Positions 31,006-41,121 are shown, numbered from the stretch's first letter. The stretch: DNA of 64,000 bases from a bacterium (GCA_947465765.1 CANIAP010000008.1:1-64000); one strand, 5' to 3'. Translations and numbers: made by a program. Notes: generated by a model not told the origin, from the sequence alone.

Positions 31006-34000
31006 CTAGAAATTAATCGTCGCCTTAAACACAATCCCTGAAATTTCATACCCAATCTGCTGGACCCCCGTCGCCGCGCGGTCCTTATCAAAGGCATCCG
31101 TCACCCGCTTGATCTGGCCTTCGCCGGTGATCGTCACATTGTCCAGATAGGGGTTGCCCTTGAACGGTAGAATAATGTTCACACTCAACGACCCCATTTC
31201 AACGGTATCCTTACGATCTACGACGGCATATCGAATTTGGTCGCCGGTGCCTTTTTGAATTTCGGTTTGCTGTAATGTATTGAGAGATCTTCCCCAGTTG
31301 TCATCCCGGGTATAGGACATCGATACCTTAAAAACATCCGTCTGAATCGGCGAATAGCTCACCGACGCTCGTCCCGAATACCCTTGGCTTGAATTGCCCG
31401 CCACCGTATCCGTCCACCGAAGCGAATAGTCATAGGCCGTCGTTAGACCGGGAAGTGGCCTAAATTCAGCCCCCACCGACCCCACCTTTTCGGTGTACAT
31501 CGCTTCGGAGGTATTCACGGTTGTAGTGGCCCGATCCGTCAACCTAGACAAGGATCCCGACCCCCGAAAACTAATAAATGAAAACGGAGTCAACGTCGCG
31601 CCCAATGTCCCTGAATATTTCCGCTGAAAAATACGATCCGTGAATAACGCGTCTTGGGTCCGAATCTCCGTGGACTTGAGCTGCTCTATACTCAAGTTCA
31701 AACTGGGGGACCGATATTGATCTGACTGGGTCAATGAGGCATTGCCATTCAATGCCAAAAATGAAAATGGGGAAAACCCGACGGTGGTACCGATGTTTTG
31801 TCCAATCCGATGAGTTAACCCCGTATTGGCCGCTGATAAATTTCGACTTAAAGTCTCTCGATTCAGACGTCCGCTCCCCGAAATATCCACCCAATTTAAC
31901 GGCCGTAACGCCACGTCTGCCCCGACGGAGTATTGATCGGTATTCTCTTGGGAAATGCTCCGGGTCGACACGTTTCCAAAAATCTGATCCACTTGCTGAA
32001 CGCTAACCGCCCGATAGATGGATTCATCCACACCGGCCCGAAACGTTCCCAAATCCAGCATAAAAATCGTGGGAATCCCCACTATAATGGATCCGGGATC
32101 GAATGATAGATTTTGAGTCCGTCGATCGTAGGGACTCTGCATTAATGTCTTATTGCTCGTCGCAGTAGTCGCAATGAGGTCAAAATTTTGGGATTCCCGC
32201 TTATAGTCCACACTTAATCCATACGAAAATTTATCCAACAAAAAAATAGGCGGATGAACATCCAATTTACCCGACACCGACCGATAGGTCCGGGAACTTA
32301 GATTGTGGGAGCTCGTCTGTGTTGAGGCATCGTCGACTGAATCGTTGAGCGTCATCGTGTACCCAATTCGGCTCAACGATACCCCCGGAATCGGGGTTAA
32401 TGAGTTATACGCCACCGATTGGCTGTTGTTATTGATCCGCTTTAAATCATCGTTTTCTCGTGACTCTGTTTTTCCATAGCTGTAGGTCAAAAACGAACCC
32501 CTCAATAGGCCCACCAACGGATGGTCATCTTTAAGCCCCAAATACGTTAGTAACCCCGGGGGGGAAAATGTATTGACCTGATATCGGACGTCGTTGGAGA
32601 GCTGCCCCTTTTGTCCCGATAGCGGGCTAAACCGTTCGGAATTGGACAACGACCCGGCCAAATTTAGCCAGGCATAAGGCTTATACGCCGTATCTAGCCG
32701 ATAATTGGTGGCGCGATTGGGGGTCCCAGACACTCCATTGGATATCGAGTTTTGTTCTTCGGTCGAGAAATCCACTCCCCCGTCCATGAGCGGCAGCGGC
32801 TGAAATCGCGATCCGATACCCATCTTCCGGGAAAACGCGCGGTCGTTGGTTTGAATGCCCGTCGCCGACGTCAGCGCAAGAACGGAGGTTTGAGCGTATT
32901 CAAAATTGGGATGAATCGTCGTGTCTCCGAAAAAAAAGAGCCGATTTATTTTCCAATCGGTCGACAATTGATAGGAATCCGTCTCGGTATTCCGACGATC
33001 AAACCCGTCCAAGGCGCCGGATACCGACTTGGAAAAACTGCGATTAAACAAATAGCGGGCGTCGCCCACCGAAAATCCCACGCCCGTATTCCATGCCATA
33101 CTTGCCGCATCATCCCCATAGATATTACCGGTCACCCCATCCACCGAGGGATCGGAATAACTCAGGTTATACCGAAACTCCTGGCTAAAATCGATGGCGT
33201 CAAATAAAAGCATTTTGGAACGAATCCCTAAATCATCCGTATGTTTATATAAATTATCTTTGACTCCGGACGGCGGCAAATATTGCTCAAATCGGCGATA
33301 ATCGGCGGCAATCCACTGGGACTCCGCCCGTCGATATTCCACCCCACCCCCAAATGAGGTCGTTCCTCTCGGCGTTTGAATCGGGGATATCGGAGAGAAA
33401 TTTTTGTCGACCGACTTGATATCCGCCCGAATCGTCCAGGGGCCCTCCTGAAACTGGGTCGCCACTTTGGACGCAAAGCGATAGCCCTTCGAATCCCCGG
33501 CCTGGGTCTGACCGTTGGGATCGATATATTTAAACTGAACTCGGATCTTATCCGTTGCCGCCGGATTTAAATTGATAAACCGAAAGGTCCCGTTCACATA
33601 GTTAATCGAATAATTTTGATCCCGTGTTTGCGGTCGCTCGTTCAGAAATACGGTTTCCGAATTCTCAACAATATTCCGAGGTCCCAAGCTATAGACGGCC
33701 GCCCCCCCCTGCCCAGGTCCGAGAAAGTCACCATTCTTTTGTGCCCTCGTCAAATTATTTTCCGCCCCAGATAATTCGGTATCGACCCGCCACGATTTGG
33801 ACAACTGGGCCCCGAACGTCAAGCCAAATTGATGCTGGGCAATGGTTCCCGCATCCGGCACCGATTCGGGCGCATGCTCGTAGGTAATCATAATTCTCTG
33901 ACCCGACTCAGGGTAGGCACCCAAATACCGTTGCGAGGGCCAATTGGGGTCAATATCCCCTTTTTTAAAGAACTTGATACTGACCAGATCATCGCCATTG

Positions 34001-36366
34001 GTCCCGTAATTAACGATATAGTCCCGGCTCACCGTTAATGGGATATATTCGCTGGTCGCGCTATCAAAAAGTCGGACCGTCTTCACGCCATTAAATCGAA
34101 TGGGCACATTGGGCGGAGTGAACGACGACGAATGATTTACATACTCACTGACCCCCACCCCTGATCCTTGGAAAATATAAGTCGTCGGATAACTTTTGCG
34201 ATAGGAGTAGGACACGGCCGCCGGGGTGGATCCTACGGTTGAATTGACCGAAAAACGACCCGTATACGAATTGACTGAAAAGGTATTCGCCGCCGTCGGA
34301 TTGCCGGACACAACCGTCAATACTTGCCCATTCACCGTCAAAATAATTTTGTCCGGGTTCGCGATTGGATTATTAACCGCCGTGAATGAATTTCCTGAAA
34401 ACGTCACATTTTCAGAGACGACCGACACCAGAAGTTCATCCTCTTGACCCTTCGCGTATTCATCCAAGTAGGTCACCCCAAAATTAAATGGCGACCCCGA
34501 ATTGGCCGCCGTGGGGTTTGCCGAATCCATCCGGACCACGCGATATTTCACCGTAATAATAGTCGGGTACTTAATCGGGTAGAAAAACTGCAATTTTCCG
34601 TCGGTGTTCTCCAACGTATAGTCCACGGCAGGGTTTAGAACGTTTCGATCATAAATAACCGTTTCCGAATCCGCCAACACATCCGTATTACTCAATGAGT
34701 ATGGACCACGGGAATCCTGCCCGATCAGATCGTCGGTGACTTCAAACGTGTCATAACTGGAATAATTCACCGTCACCGAGTCCCCGACATTCAATGGCCG
34801 CTTGATGAACACCAACCTCCCTTTTCGGGCCCGGACGGCGTAGTCCAAATTCCGCCGCAACGTCACGCCATTCAAAATAACCTCATCTGATCCCAAGACA
34901 ATCGCCGACGATTTTAGGTCGATATTCATCGTCCCAATCCAATTTGGATTCGAGGACGCCGTCACAAAAAATGACTCTACGGTCCGAACAATTCGAGGGA
35001 CCTTATCCAACACCTGGGTGGCCTTCCATACATATTGGGCCCCATTAAAATTCTTTCGCGACAACACCGGAATAAAATCTTCGATTGGATTAGTAAATTC
35101 ATACACAATTTCGATGTAATCCGACGGCCCTTTCACAGTCGAGAATTTCACCACCCCATCAAAATAATTGACGACATAGTCTCGCCCTTCGGATTGGGGA
35201 GCGTTATTCACCCATACTTTGACCGAATCGGTCAGAAGGGATTTCACTCCAACGTTATACTCGCGAAGACCGTTTCCAGAGGACTCAAATTTTTTGGGCT
35301 CGGACCGTTGCTTTCCTGCCGCAAAAATGACGTTCCAATTGGGGTCCGACTGGGTATACCGAACCCCGTTTAATGATTTCCGATAGTTAATAAATTCGCC
35401 GTTCTGGAAATCCGCATCCAAATGAAAGAAGGTCAATTCCTGCTTCTGATATTTCACCGCAACGTCGTACTTTCCTGGAAAATCGGGCTCTTGCTCAATG
35501 TCATAATGGACCGACAAATCATCCGCTAGTTTCCCGTCGATATTAAACCGAAATCTCATGTCAAATTTGGGGCTCCCCAACAACACATCGCTGGGCAATT
35601 TGGTATACACCGGATCCCGTTGAATCATTCCCCACCGGTTATCCGTCGGAGACAACTCCCCCAATTTGGGACTGTAATCTCGACCGCTAATTTTCATTTC
35701 ATAGAACCCATCCACATCCAATTGGGGATACCGGTTACTCGGTCGGGGAGGGAGCCGAAAGATCTCTTCCACTGACGGCAGATAGGTGTATACCGGACGG
35801 GACCGGAAAGTCCGGCGACTCACCGTGGGCGAACTCGGGCCCACCGACGCGGTCGGAAGTCTCAAGGCATCGATGGTCTCGGATCGGGGAATATCGAGAT
35901 CTAAAAACTCTCGAATTTTGGACGACGAAAACGTATTGGGACTCGTCACCGTCGCTGTCGGAATGACCGCTGCATTTTCCGATGCTATTTCCGATGCTAT
36001 TTCCGCCGCTATTTCCGCCGCAACGTCCACTGGCGCCGCAACTGACACCGGAACCACCATTCCCAACAACGTAATCGGAGGGGGGAGGCTCCCGTGGTAT
36101 GGCACCGTCACTGACTTTAAAACCCAGACGTGGGCGTCATCATAGGTAACCACTTGAAAAAACGTTTCATTCTCCGTCACCACTTCAAATATTGTGTCTG
36201 AAAATGCCGAATATTTAATCGTCGCCGTATCGTCAGGTGCGACTCGAAATACCGCCGATTGGTTCCCAATTTGGACATAGGTGGTCGCGCCAATGGGGAC
36301 GGCAAAAAAGCCGACAAGAAGGACACTCATCAGACCAACGATGGTTCGGACTATTGGGGCACCCAT
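31006..36366 (-). CDS. Giant outer-membrane beta-barrel protein (1786 aa), SprA-like in style
   Basis: A signal peptide is clear (IVGLMSVLLVGFFAVPIGAT, cleavage near 27). Residues 28-95 look like a small SH3-type domain. An Ala/Glu/Ile repeat linker follows, then (about 380-1000) at least five modules with the pattern DYxVNYxxGxxxF plus a strand like VTVNYSS (for example RDYVVNYFDGVVKFS, QNYSINYVNGTFRFI). From about 1000 to the end, amphipathic strands alternate as in a very large barrel, and the protein ends ...FKATINF, with the C-terminal Phe read by the BAM machinery. The modules recall Bacteroidota SprA, the type 9 secretion translocon, but this is by-eye resemblance and no other T9SS gene is seen. 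ATG at 36366 overlaps queA by 16 nt. A surface, transport or secretion role is inferred. Confidence 0.8.
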   Translation of the reverse strand: MGAPIVRTIVGLMSVLLVGFFAVPIGATTYVQIGNQSAVFRVAPDDTATIKYSAFSDTIFEVVTENETFFQVVTYDDAHVWVLKSVTVPYHGSLPPPITLLGMVVPVSVAAPVDVAAEIAAEIASEIASENAAVIPTATVTSPNTFSSSKIREFLDLDIPRSETIDALRLPTASVGPSSPTVSRRTFRSRPVYTYLPSVEEIFRLPPRPSNRYPQLDVDGFYEMKISGRDYSPKLGELSPTDNRWGMIQRDPVYTKLPSDVLLGSPKFDMRFRFNIDGKLADDLSVHYDIEQEPDFPGKYDVAVKYQKQELTFFHLDADFQNGEFINYRKSLNGVRYTQSDPNWNVIFAAGKQRSEPKKFESSGNGLREYNVGVKSLLTDSVKVWVNNAPQSEGRDYVVNYFDGVVKFSTVKGPSDYIEIVYEFTNPIEDFIPVLSRKNFNGAQYVWKATQVLDKVPRIVRTVESFFVTASSNPNWIGTMNIDLKSSAIVLGSDEVILNGVTLRRNLDYAVRARKGRLVFIKRPLNVGDSVTVNYSSYDTFEVTDDLIGQDSRGPYSLSNTDVLADSETVIYDRNVLNPAVDYTLENTDGKLQFFYPIKYPTIITVKYRVVRMDSANPTAANSGSPFNFGVTYLDEYAKGQEDELLVSVVSENVTFSGNSFTAVNNPIANPDKIILTVNGQVLTVVSGNPTAANTFSVNSYTGRFSVNSTVGSTPAAVSYSYRKSYPTTYIFQGSGVGVSEYVNHSSSFTPPNVPIRFNGVKTVRLFDSATSEYIPLTVSRDYIVNYGTNGDDLVSIKFFKKGDIDPNWPSQRYLGAYPESGQRIMITYEHAPESVPDAGTIAQHQFGLTFGAQLSKSWRVDTELSGAENNLTRAQKNGDFLGPGQGGAAVYSLGPRNIVENSETVFLNERPQTRDQNYSINYVNGTFRFINLNPAATDKIRVQFKYIDPNGQTQAGDSKGYRFASKVATQFQEGPWTIRADIKSVDKNFSPISPIQTPRGTTSFGGGVEYRRAESQWIAADYRRFEQYLPPSGVKDNLYKHTDDLGIRSKMLLFDAIDFSQEFRYNLSYSDPSVDGVTGNIYGDDAASMAWNTGVGFSVGDARYLFNRSFSKSVSGALDGFDRRNTETDSYQLSTDWKINRLFFFGDTTIHPNFEYAQTSVLALTSATGIQTNDRAFSRKMGIGSRFQPLPLMDGGVDFSTEEQNSISNGVSGTPNRATNYRLDTAYKPYAWLNLAGSLSNSERFSPLSGQKGQLSNDVRYQVNTFSPPGLLTYLGLKDDHPLVGLLRGSFLTYSYGKTESRENDDLKRINNNSQSVAYNSLTPIPGVSLSRIGYTMTLNDSVDDASTQTSSHNLSSRTYRSVSGKLDVHPPIFLLDKFSYGLSVDYKRESQNFDLIATTATSNKTLMQSPYDRRTQNLSFDPGSIIVGIPTIFMLDLGTFRAGVDESIYRAVSVQQVDQIFGNVSTRSISQENTDQYSVGADVALRPLNWVDISGSGRLNRETLSRNLSAANTGLTHRIGQNIGTTVGFSPFSFLALNGNASLTQSDQYRSPSLNLSIEQLKSTEIRTQDALFTDRIFQRKYSGTLGATLTPFSFISFRGSGSLSRLTDRATTTVNTSEAMYTEKVGSVGAEFRPLPGLTTAYDYSLRWTDTVAGNSSQGYSGRASVSYSPIQTDVFKVSMSYTRDDNWGRSLNTLQQTEIQKGTGDQIRYAVVDRKDTVEMGSLSVNIILPFKGNPYLDNVTITGEGQIKRVTDAFDKDRAATGVQQIGYEISGIVFKATINF
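35975..36022 (-). repeat. 12-bp tandem repeat coding Glu-Ile-Ala-Ser/Ala
   Basis: About four ATTTCCGATGCT / ATTTCCGCCGCT units encode a short EIAS/EIAA linker near residue 120 of the outer-membrane protein. They preserve the frame and are probably a spacer between the N-terminal domain and the rest. Confidence 0.85.
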
Positions 36367-37403
36367 AACAGCATCGCGTCTCCGTAACTGTAGAATCGGT
36401 ATCCCCGGGAAATCGCCTCTGCATAGCCAGACTTGATTTGTTCAATACCCATTAACGCGGAAACCAAAACCAAAAGAGACGATCGCGGAAGATGAAAATT
36501 AGTGATCAATCCATCAATCACGTGAACCGAGGATCCCGGACGCAAAAACAGGGCCGTTGACCCCGCTCCGGATTGGATCCCATCCGACCCCCACGCCGAC
36601 TCCAGACATCGCGTCACTGTCGTCCCCACCGCAATCACCCGACGCCCCTCTTTTTTTGCCCGAGTCACAGCGGCGGCCGTATCTTCTGAAATAAAATACG
36701 ACTCCTCATGCATCCGATGGTCGTCCAAGTTAGTCACCGAAATCGGCTTAAATGTCCCGTACCCCACATGGAGCGTAATCGACCAAATAATGACCCCCAT
36801 GGACCGGAGTCGGTCCAGCAATTCGTCGGTAAAATGCAACCCGGCCGTCGGGGCCGCTACCGCGCCAGGTGTCCGTGCCACCACGGTTTGATACCGTTCC
36901 AAATCGTCGACCTGGGCCACGCCATTTCGGATATAGGGGGGAAGCGGCACCTGGCCCACCCGCTCAAGCGCTTCGGCCCAAGGCAGCGAGGTCATGAGCC
37001 GCACCCGATGCAACGGGGCCGAATGATCCGATGAACTCACCGCATTTTTCTGAACAATTCGCACCGACACCTCGGGCGAAATCGCTATTTCATCGCCTTC
37101 TGCCACTCGTTTTGAAGGACGGATCAACGCCAACCAATCATCGTCGGGTTGCCGCTCCACCAACAAAATTTCCACACGGCCCCCACTCAACCGGGTCCCC
37201 ATCAACCGCGCGTTAATCACCCGGGTATCGTTCATCACAATGACGTCTCCAGACCGCACAAGTTCAGGAAGATCGTAAAAATGCCGGTGCGATCGCCCCT
37301 CATTAGACAAGACCATTAACCGACTATGATCCCTCGGCACCATGGGGACTTGTGCAATCGCATGCTCAGGGAGTTCAAATTCAAAATCAGAGAGTTGCAG
37401 CAA
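36351..37403 (-). CDS. queA: tRNA S-adenosylmethionine ribosyltransferase-isomerase
   Basis: QueA moves the ribosyl part of SAM onto preQ1 in tRNA, giving epoxyqueuosine at the wobble position. At 350 aa the length is normal. Family landmarks are present: FELPEHAIAQVPMVPRDHSR at the N-terminus, GDVIVMNDTRVINARL, ILLVERQPDDDWLALIRPSK, the GAVAAPTAGLHFTDELL core and ITLHVGYGTFKPI, then HDRMHEE-type DDHRMHEESYFIS and a C-terminal ITNFHLPRSSLLVLVSA. It overlaps hemH upstream by 17 nt and the outer-membrane protein downstream by 16 nt, so all three are probably one transcript. No other queuosine gene is in the window. Confidence 0.97.
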   Translation of the reverse strand: MLQLSDFEFELPEHAIAQVPMVPRDHSRLMVLSNEGRSHRHFYDLPELVRSGDVIVMNDTRVINARLMGTRLSGGRVEILLVERQPDDDWLALIRPSKRVAEGDEIAISPEVSVRIVQKNAVSSSDHSAPLHRVRLMTSLPWAEALERVGQVPLPPYIRNGVAQVDDLERYQTVVARTPGAVAAPTAGLHFTDELLDRLRSMGVIIWSITLHVGYGTFKPISVTNLDDHRMHEESYFISEDTAAAVTRAKKEGRRVIAVGTTVTRCLESAWGSDGIQSGAGSTALFLRPGSSVHVIDGLITNFHLPRSSLLVLVSALMGIEQIKSGYAEAISRGYRFYSYGDAMLLWVPQ

Positions 37404-38403
37404 CGGTCTCCTGGATAATGGTGGCCATCGCAGTCACCCAATCGGCCCCGTCATTCAAGCACGGAATCATTTGCATTTCGGTCCCCCCCTCCGCTAAAAA
37501 TTGAGCCCGCCCACGATCGCCTATTTCCTCAATGGTTTCTAAACAATCCGCCACAAATGCCGGACATACCACCCCCAATCGCTTGACCCCACGCGCAGCT
37601 AATTCGGGGATCACCTTATCCGTAAAGGGGGTCAACCACGGGTCTTTCCCCAATCGAGACTGAAACGACAATGACCACTGATCACTCGAAAGCCCCAGTT
37701 GATCGACCACCCGTTGCGTCGTCGTCCGAACCTGATGGCGATAACAGGTCGCATGCGCCGCGGATGGTTTTTCACAACAACCCGCCGTCAAACAATGGGC
37801 GCCGGTCGGATCTGTTTTTCTAAGGTGCCGCTCAGGAAGCCCATGATAACTAAACAAAATATGATCCACTTCCGACACATACGGCCGCATCTGTTGGGTC
37901 AATGCCGCAATATACAACGGGTGCTCAAAAAACGGGGGCACCACGGATCGTTCCATCGCCGGAGCGAGTCGGTTAAGCACTGATTCAAATTCAACAACGG
38001 CGGTGGTCACACTCGACATTGCGAAGTGCGGATACATCGGCACCAACGCAATTCGATCCACATTCTTGGACAATAACGCGTTCACCCCGAACTCCATGGA
38101 GGGTGAGCCATACCGCATCGCTAACGCCACCGGCTCAGTCTTTTTCTCTTGCAATGCCGCCACAAATCGACGACTCATCGTCACCAAAGGCGATCCCTCC
38201 GCCGTCCACACACTCTGATACGCCTCCGCAGACGCGTGGGGGCGGGTCGGCAAAATCGCCAATTCCACGATGAGAAACCGAAGCCACACCGGGATATCTA
38301 TAACATAAGGATCCATCAAAAACTGACGCAAATATCGCCGCACATCCTTGACGGACGGCGAGTCTGGCGACCCTAAATTGGCAATTAAAATACCCGTTTT
38401 CAT
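37387..38403 (-). CDS. hemH: Ferrochelatase
   Basis: Ferrochelatase inserts Fe2+ into protoporphyrin IX, the last step of protohaem synthesis, at the inner face of the cytoplasmic membrane. ATG at 38403 gives 338 aa and the usual start MKTGILIANLGSPDSPSVKD; a 14-codon extension to 38445 is open but unlikely. The signature is present around the active His (HILFSYHGLPERHLRKTDP), followed by a Cys-containing CLTAGCCEKPS stretch near the middle and LSFQSRLGKDPWLTPFTDK. The invariant Glu region (DCLETIEEIGDRGRAQF) is intact. Cys residues in the middle suggest a possible Fe-S form, but ligands cannot be assigned by eye. It is divergent from the ComEA-type gene and is the first gene of the queA transcript. 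Confidence 0.96.
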   Translation of the reverse strand: MKTGILIANLGSPDSPSVKDVRRYLRQFLMDPYVIDIPVWLRFLIVELAILPTRPHASAEAYQSVWTAEGSPLVTMSRRFVAALQEKKTEPVALAMRYGSPSMEFGVNALLSKNVDRIALVPMYPHFAMSSVTTAVVEFESVLNRLAPAMERSVVPPFFEHPLYIAALTQQMRPYVSEVDHILFSYHGLPERHLRKTDPTGAHCLTAGCCEKPSAAHATCYRHQVRTTTQRVVDQLGLSSDQWSLSFQSRLGKDPWLTPFTDKVIPELAARGVKRLGVVCPAFVADCLETIEEIGDRGRAQFLAEGGTEMQMIPCLNDGADWVTAMATIIQETVAATL

Positions 38404-38487
38404 AATAAACAATTTACCAGAGTATCCCCGACCCAACAAAATCAATCATTTAATCGATGTCACTTTTAATATACACTACTTCCTACA

Positions 38488-39063
38488 ATGACAAACAAGA
38501 CTTTGATAATATGGGGATCTGTCGCCATCTTCGGGCTTGGAATTGGCATTCGAATCGCCCTGCCTACCGCCGTCCCAACAGCGGACGCCACCCCCACTGT
38601 TCTGCGACCGACACCTCACCCACACCTCGCCCCCGCACCGGTGATAATTCAAGTTCAAGTGTCGGGAGCAGTCGCCAAACCGGGCGTATTTTCGGTCAGC
38701 AAAGGAACGCGAGTCCAGGAGGTCATTGAAATGGCGGGAGGATCCTTTCCCGATGCCGACGACAGCGCCATCAATTACTCCGGAAAAGTCCGTGACGGCC
38801 AACACGTTCATATTCCCCCGGTCAAAATTCACCCAATATCCCGACACGACTCCGCCCATCAGACCCCCTCGAAATTCAATATCAACACGGCAACCGCCCA
38901 ACAGCTAGCCGATCATTTTGATATTTCCAAAAAAAGCGGGGCCACGATTATCCGTTATCGATCCCGAATGGGGTGGATCCAAGGAGAGACGGAACTGGCC
39001 TCACTAGAGGATCTCCCCACGAAGGACCGGTCGAAATTCAGATCGGAATACCGCCCCCATTAA
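38488..39063 (+). CDS. ComEA-type protein: N-terminal anchor, SLBB and helix-hairpin-helix domains
   Basis: This 191-aa protein has one N-terminal membrane helix (IWGSVAIFGLGIGIRIAL), a Pro/Thr/Ala-rich linker, an SLBB domain (about 50-115; IQVQVSGAVAKPGVFSV, GTRVQEVIEMAGG) and a helix-hairpin-helix at the C-terminus (about 130-190; FNINTATAQQLADHF, GATIIRYRSRMG). This is the layout of ComEA, which binds incoming DNA outside the inner membrane during natural transformation. The HhH core departs from the usual form: the ordinary pattern is NIN.A...EL..LPGIG, and here LPGIG is replaced by DISKKSG, so DNA binding may be weaker. No other competence gene is close. AT-rich sequence in the 84-bp spacer to hemH probably holds divergent promoters. 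Confidence 0.85.
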   Translation: MTNKTLIIWGSVAIFGLGIGIRIALPTAVPTADATPTVLRPTPHPHLAPAPVIIQVQVSGAVAKPGVFSVSKGTRVQEVIEMAGGSFPDADDSAINYSGKVRDGQHVHIPPVKIHPISRHDSAHQTPSKFNINTATAQQLADHFDISKKSGATIIRYRSRMGWIQGETELASLEDLPTKDRSKFRSEYRPH

Positions 39064-39066
39064 CGC

Positions 39067-39095
39067 TTTTATCGAACCCAGCCGTATGTTATAGT
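39067..39095 (+). promoter_or_regulatory. Possible promoter of the tRNA-Gly gene
   Basis: TATAGT (39090-39095) ends 11 nt before the tRNA 5' end, a good -10 position; a poor -35 candidate (TTTTAT, 39067-39072) lies 17 nt upstream. The sequence overlaps nothing else, directly after the ComEA-type stop. Confidence 0.4.
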
Positions 39096-39106
39096 CTCCG
39101 CACCTT

Positions 39107-39182
39107 GCGGGATTAGCTCAGTTGGTAGAGCGTCTGCTTGCCAAGCAGAAGGTCGCCAGTTCGAATCTGGTATCCCGCTCCA
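39107..39182 (+). tRNA. tRNA-Gly (anticodon GCC)
   Basis: The 76-nt cloverleaf is complete: acceptor arms GCGGGAT / ATCCCGC, a D loop with AGCTCAGTTGGTAGAGC, anticodon stem TCTGC / GCAGA around loop TTGCCAA (anticodon GCC), and a TTCGAAT T-loop. The discriminator is T and CCA is encoded. The tRNA sits between the ComEA-type gene and tig, 18 nt before the tig start, and may be cut from a longer transcript. Confidence 0.97.
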
Positions 39183-39200
39183 TTATAACCAGGTGGGTCT

Positions 39201-40490
39201 ATGAAAATTTTAAACTCCAAAAAACAAGGAAATGTCATTTTCCTCGAACTCGAACAGCCCCCTGAAGCGATCAAGTCCAATGTGGACACCGCGTTCAAAA
39301 GGGTCGTGAAAGATGTTCGAATCCCCGGATTTCGGAAGGGCAAAATCACCCGATCTATGTATGAAAAATACTTCGGAACGGATTCCATCGTCCGCGAGGG
39401 AATTATAGATGCAGTCAACGCCGCCTACGCAGAAGCCGTTCAACTCCTGGATCTTCGCGTCATTGATTTCCCTAGAAACATCAAAATCGGCGACTATAAA
39501 GAAAACGAAGCCGTTCAATTCTCCTGCGAGGTCGACATCCTGCCCGAAGCCAAATTGGGAAGCTACAAAGGACTCGAAATCACGGTAACCAAAGATGCGG
39601 TCACCGATGATACCGTGAATGAACAGGTCAACCGACTTCGCGACAGCTACGCCACCTATGAACCAGTGGACCGTCCGGCCCAAGCAAATGATGTCGTTAC
39701 CGCGAATATCTCCGCCACCCTTGACGGAGAGCCTTATGGGAACTGGACCCGAGACGGTGCCGGCATTCGACTCGGCATTGGCAGCTTTGGCCCCGAGTTT
39801 GACGAGCAAGTCATAGGAATGTCAAAAACTGAGTCCAAAACATTTAGCACCGTGTTACCCGATGATTTTTCGAACAAAGAAACCGCCGGGAAACCGGCTG
39901 AATTTAACGTCACAATCGATGAAGTTCGCGAAAAACGACTCCCAGAGATCACTGACGAATTCGCCGCTAAAGTATCGGAGCATTCTACCGCCGATGAATT
40001 CCTGACCCAAACCCGGGTCAAATTAGAAACCCAATCCACTGAGAAATACGATGGAGAAGTCCGCAACGCACTGATCACCGCATTGATAAACGCCACCGAA
40101 ATTGAGGTGCAACCTGTACTCGTCCAACGCGAAGTCACTCAATTGATCACCGAGTTTGAATCCAATGTTAAACGCATCGGATATACCCTTGAGCAATATC
40201 TAAAGACGATCGACGGAAGTATCGAAAAACTGAGAGAAAACTACCTTGAAACCGCCGAAAAACGAGTCAAGGCGGACCTCATATTGGCGGCCACTGCAGA
40301 CCAAGAAAAAATTGAAGCGTCAGAGGATGATCTTCGCAATGAAATCATGGGTTGGAATGAACCTGAATTATCCACCGATAGCCAAGTCACTTCATACCTC
40401 CGCAGCATTGACCAAGAACGGCTAAAATATTCGATCCGACGCGAAAAAACGCTCGATTTTCTAGTGGCTCACGCTGTCATCAAAAATTAA
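39201..40490 (+). CDS. tig: Trigger factor
   Basis: Trigger factor is the ribosome-bound chaperone that meets nascent chains at the tunnel exit. The 429-aa length is standard. The N-terminal domain carries the ribosome-binding signature VRIPGFRKGKITRSMYEKYF. The middle FKBP-like prolyl isomerase domain (about 150-245) contains DVVTANISATLDGEPYG and GFGPE-type GSFGPEFDEQVIGM. The C-terminal helical chaperone arms fill 250-429. ATG at 39201 has AGGTGGG 3 nt upstream. It is followed after 25 nt by clpP and then clpX, the common tig-clpP-clpX order, so newly made proteins and their degradation are encoded together. Confidence 0.97.
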   Translation: MKILNSKKQGNVIFLELEQPPEAIKSNVDTAFKRVVKDVRIPGFRKGKITRSMYEKYFGTDSIVREGIIDAVNAAYAEAVQLLDLRVIDFPRNIKIGDYKENEAVQFSCEVDILPEAKLGSYKGLEITVTKDAVTDDTVNEQVNRLRDSYATYEPVDRPAQANDVVTANISATLDGEPYGNWTRDGAGIRLGIGSFGPEFDEQVIGMSKTESKTFSTVLPDDFSNKETAGKPAEFNVTIDEVREKRLPEITDEFAAKVSEHSTADEFLTQTRVKLETQSTEKYDGEVRNALITALINATEIEVQPVLVQREVTQLITEFESNVKRIGYTLEQYLKTIDGSIEKLRENYLETAEKRVKADLILAATADQEKIEASEDDLRNEIMGWNEPELSTDSQVTSYLRSIDQERLKYSIRREKTLDFLVAHAVIKN

Positions 40491-40515
40491 TTAACTAAAA
40501 AAAAGAGGTAACGCC

Positions 40516-41121
40516 ATGGGCTTAGTTCCAATTGTTGTTGAACAAACCGGTCGTGGGGAACGGTCATATGATATTTATTCACGACTTCTCAAAGAACGGA
40601 TTATATTTTTATCCGAAGCCATTGATGACCATACCGCCAACCTTATTATCGCTCAGCTACTGTTTTTAGACGCCGAAGATAGCGACAAAGAATGTTACAT
40701 GTATATCAACAGCCCCGGAGGCGTCGTCACCTCTGGACTCGCGATTTATGACACGATGCAGTACATCAAAACCAAAGTATCCACCATCTGTTTGGGCCAA
40801 GCGGCCTCAATGGGCGCGGTCCTATTGGCTGCCGGAGAACCGGGTCGTCGCTTCGCACTTCCCAATGCTCGTATTATGATTCACCAGCCATTGGGTGGGG
40901 CTCAAGGTCAGGCCACCGACATCGAAATCCAAACTCAAGAGATTTTGCGTTTAAAACTGTCCTTGAACACCATTTTGGCCAAGCACACCAAACAAACCAT
41001 CAAGACCATTGAAAAAGACACCGATCGTGACAACTTCAAGAGTGCGGAAGAAGCGGTAAAGTACGGACTCATTGACTCCGTCATTACCTACAACCAAGCC
41101 GCAAAAATTACCAAAAAATAA
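40516..41121 (+). CDS. clpP: ATP-dependent Clp protease proteolytic subunit
   Basis: ClpP forms the tetradecameric serine-protease chamber that degrades substrates fed by ClpX or ClpA. The 201-aa protein has the full triad: Ser98 in [14 protein letters not shown], His123 in [11 protein letters not shown] and Asp172 in KDTDRDNF. The short N-terminal propeptide [20 protein letters not shown] is typical. ATG at 40516 has GAGGT 6 nt upstream. The stop overlaps clpX by 1 nt (TAATG), so protease and unfoldase are coupled. Confidence 0.98.
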   Translation: MGLVPIVVEQTGRGERSYDIYSRLLKERIIFLSEAIDDHTANLIIAQLLFLDAEDSDKECYMYINSPGGVVTSGLAIYDTMQYIKTKVSTICLGQAASMGAVLLAAGEPGRRFALPNARIMIHQPLGGAQGQATDIEIQTQEILRLKLSLNTILAKHTKQTIKTIEKDTDRDNFKSAEEAVKYGLIDSVITYNQAAKITKK

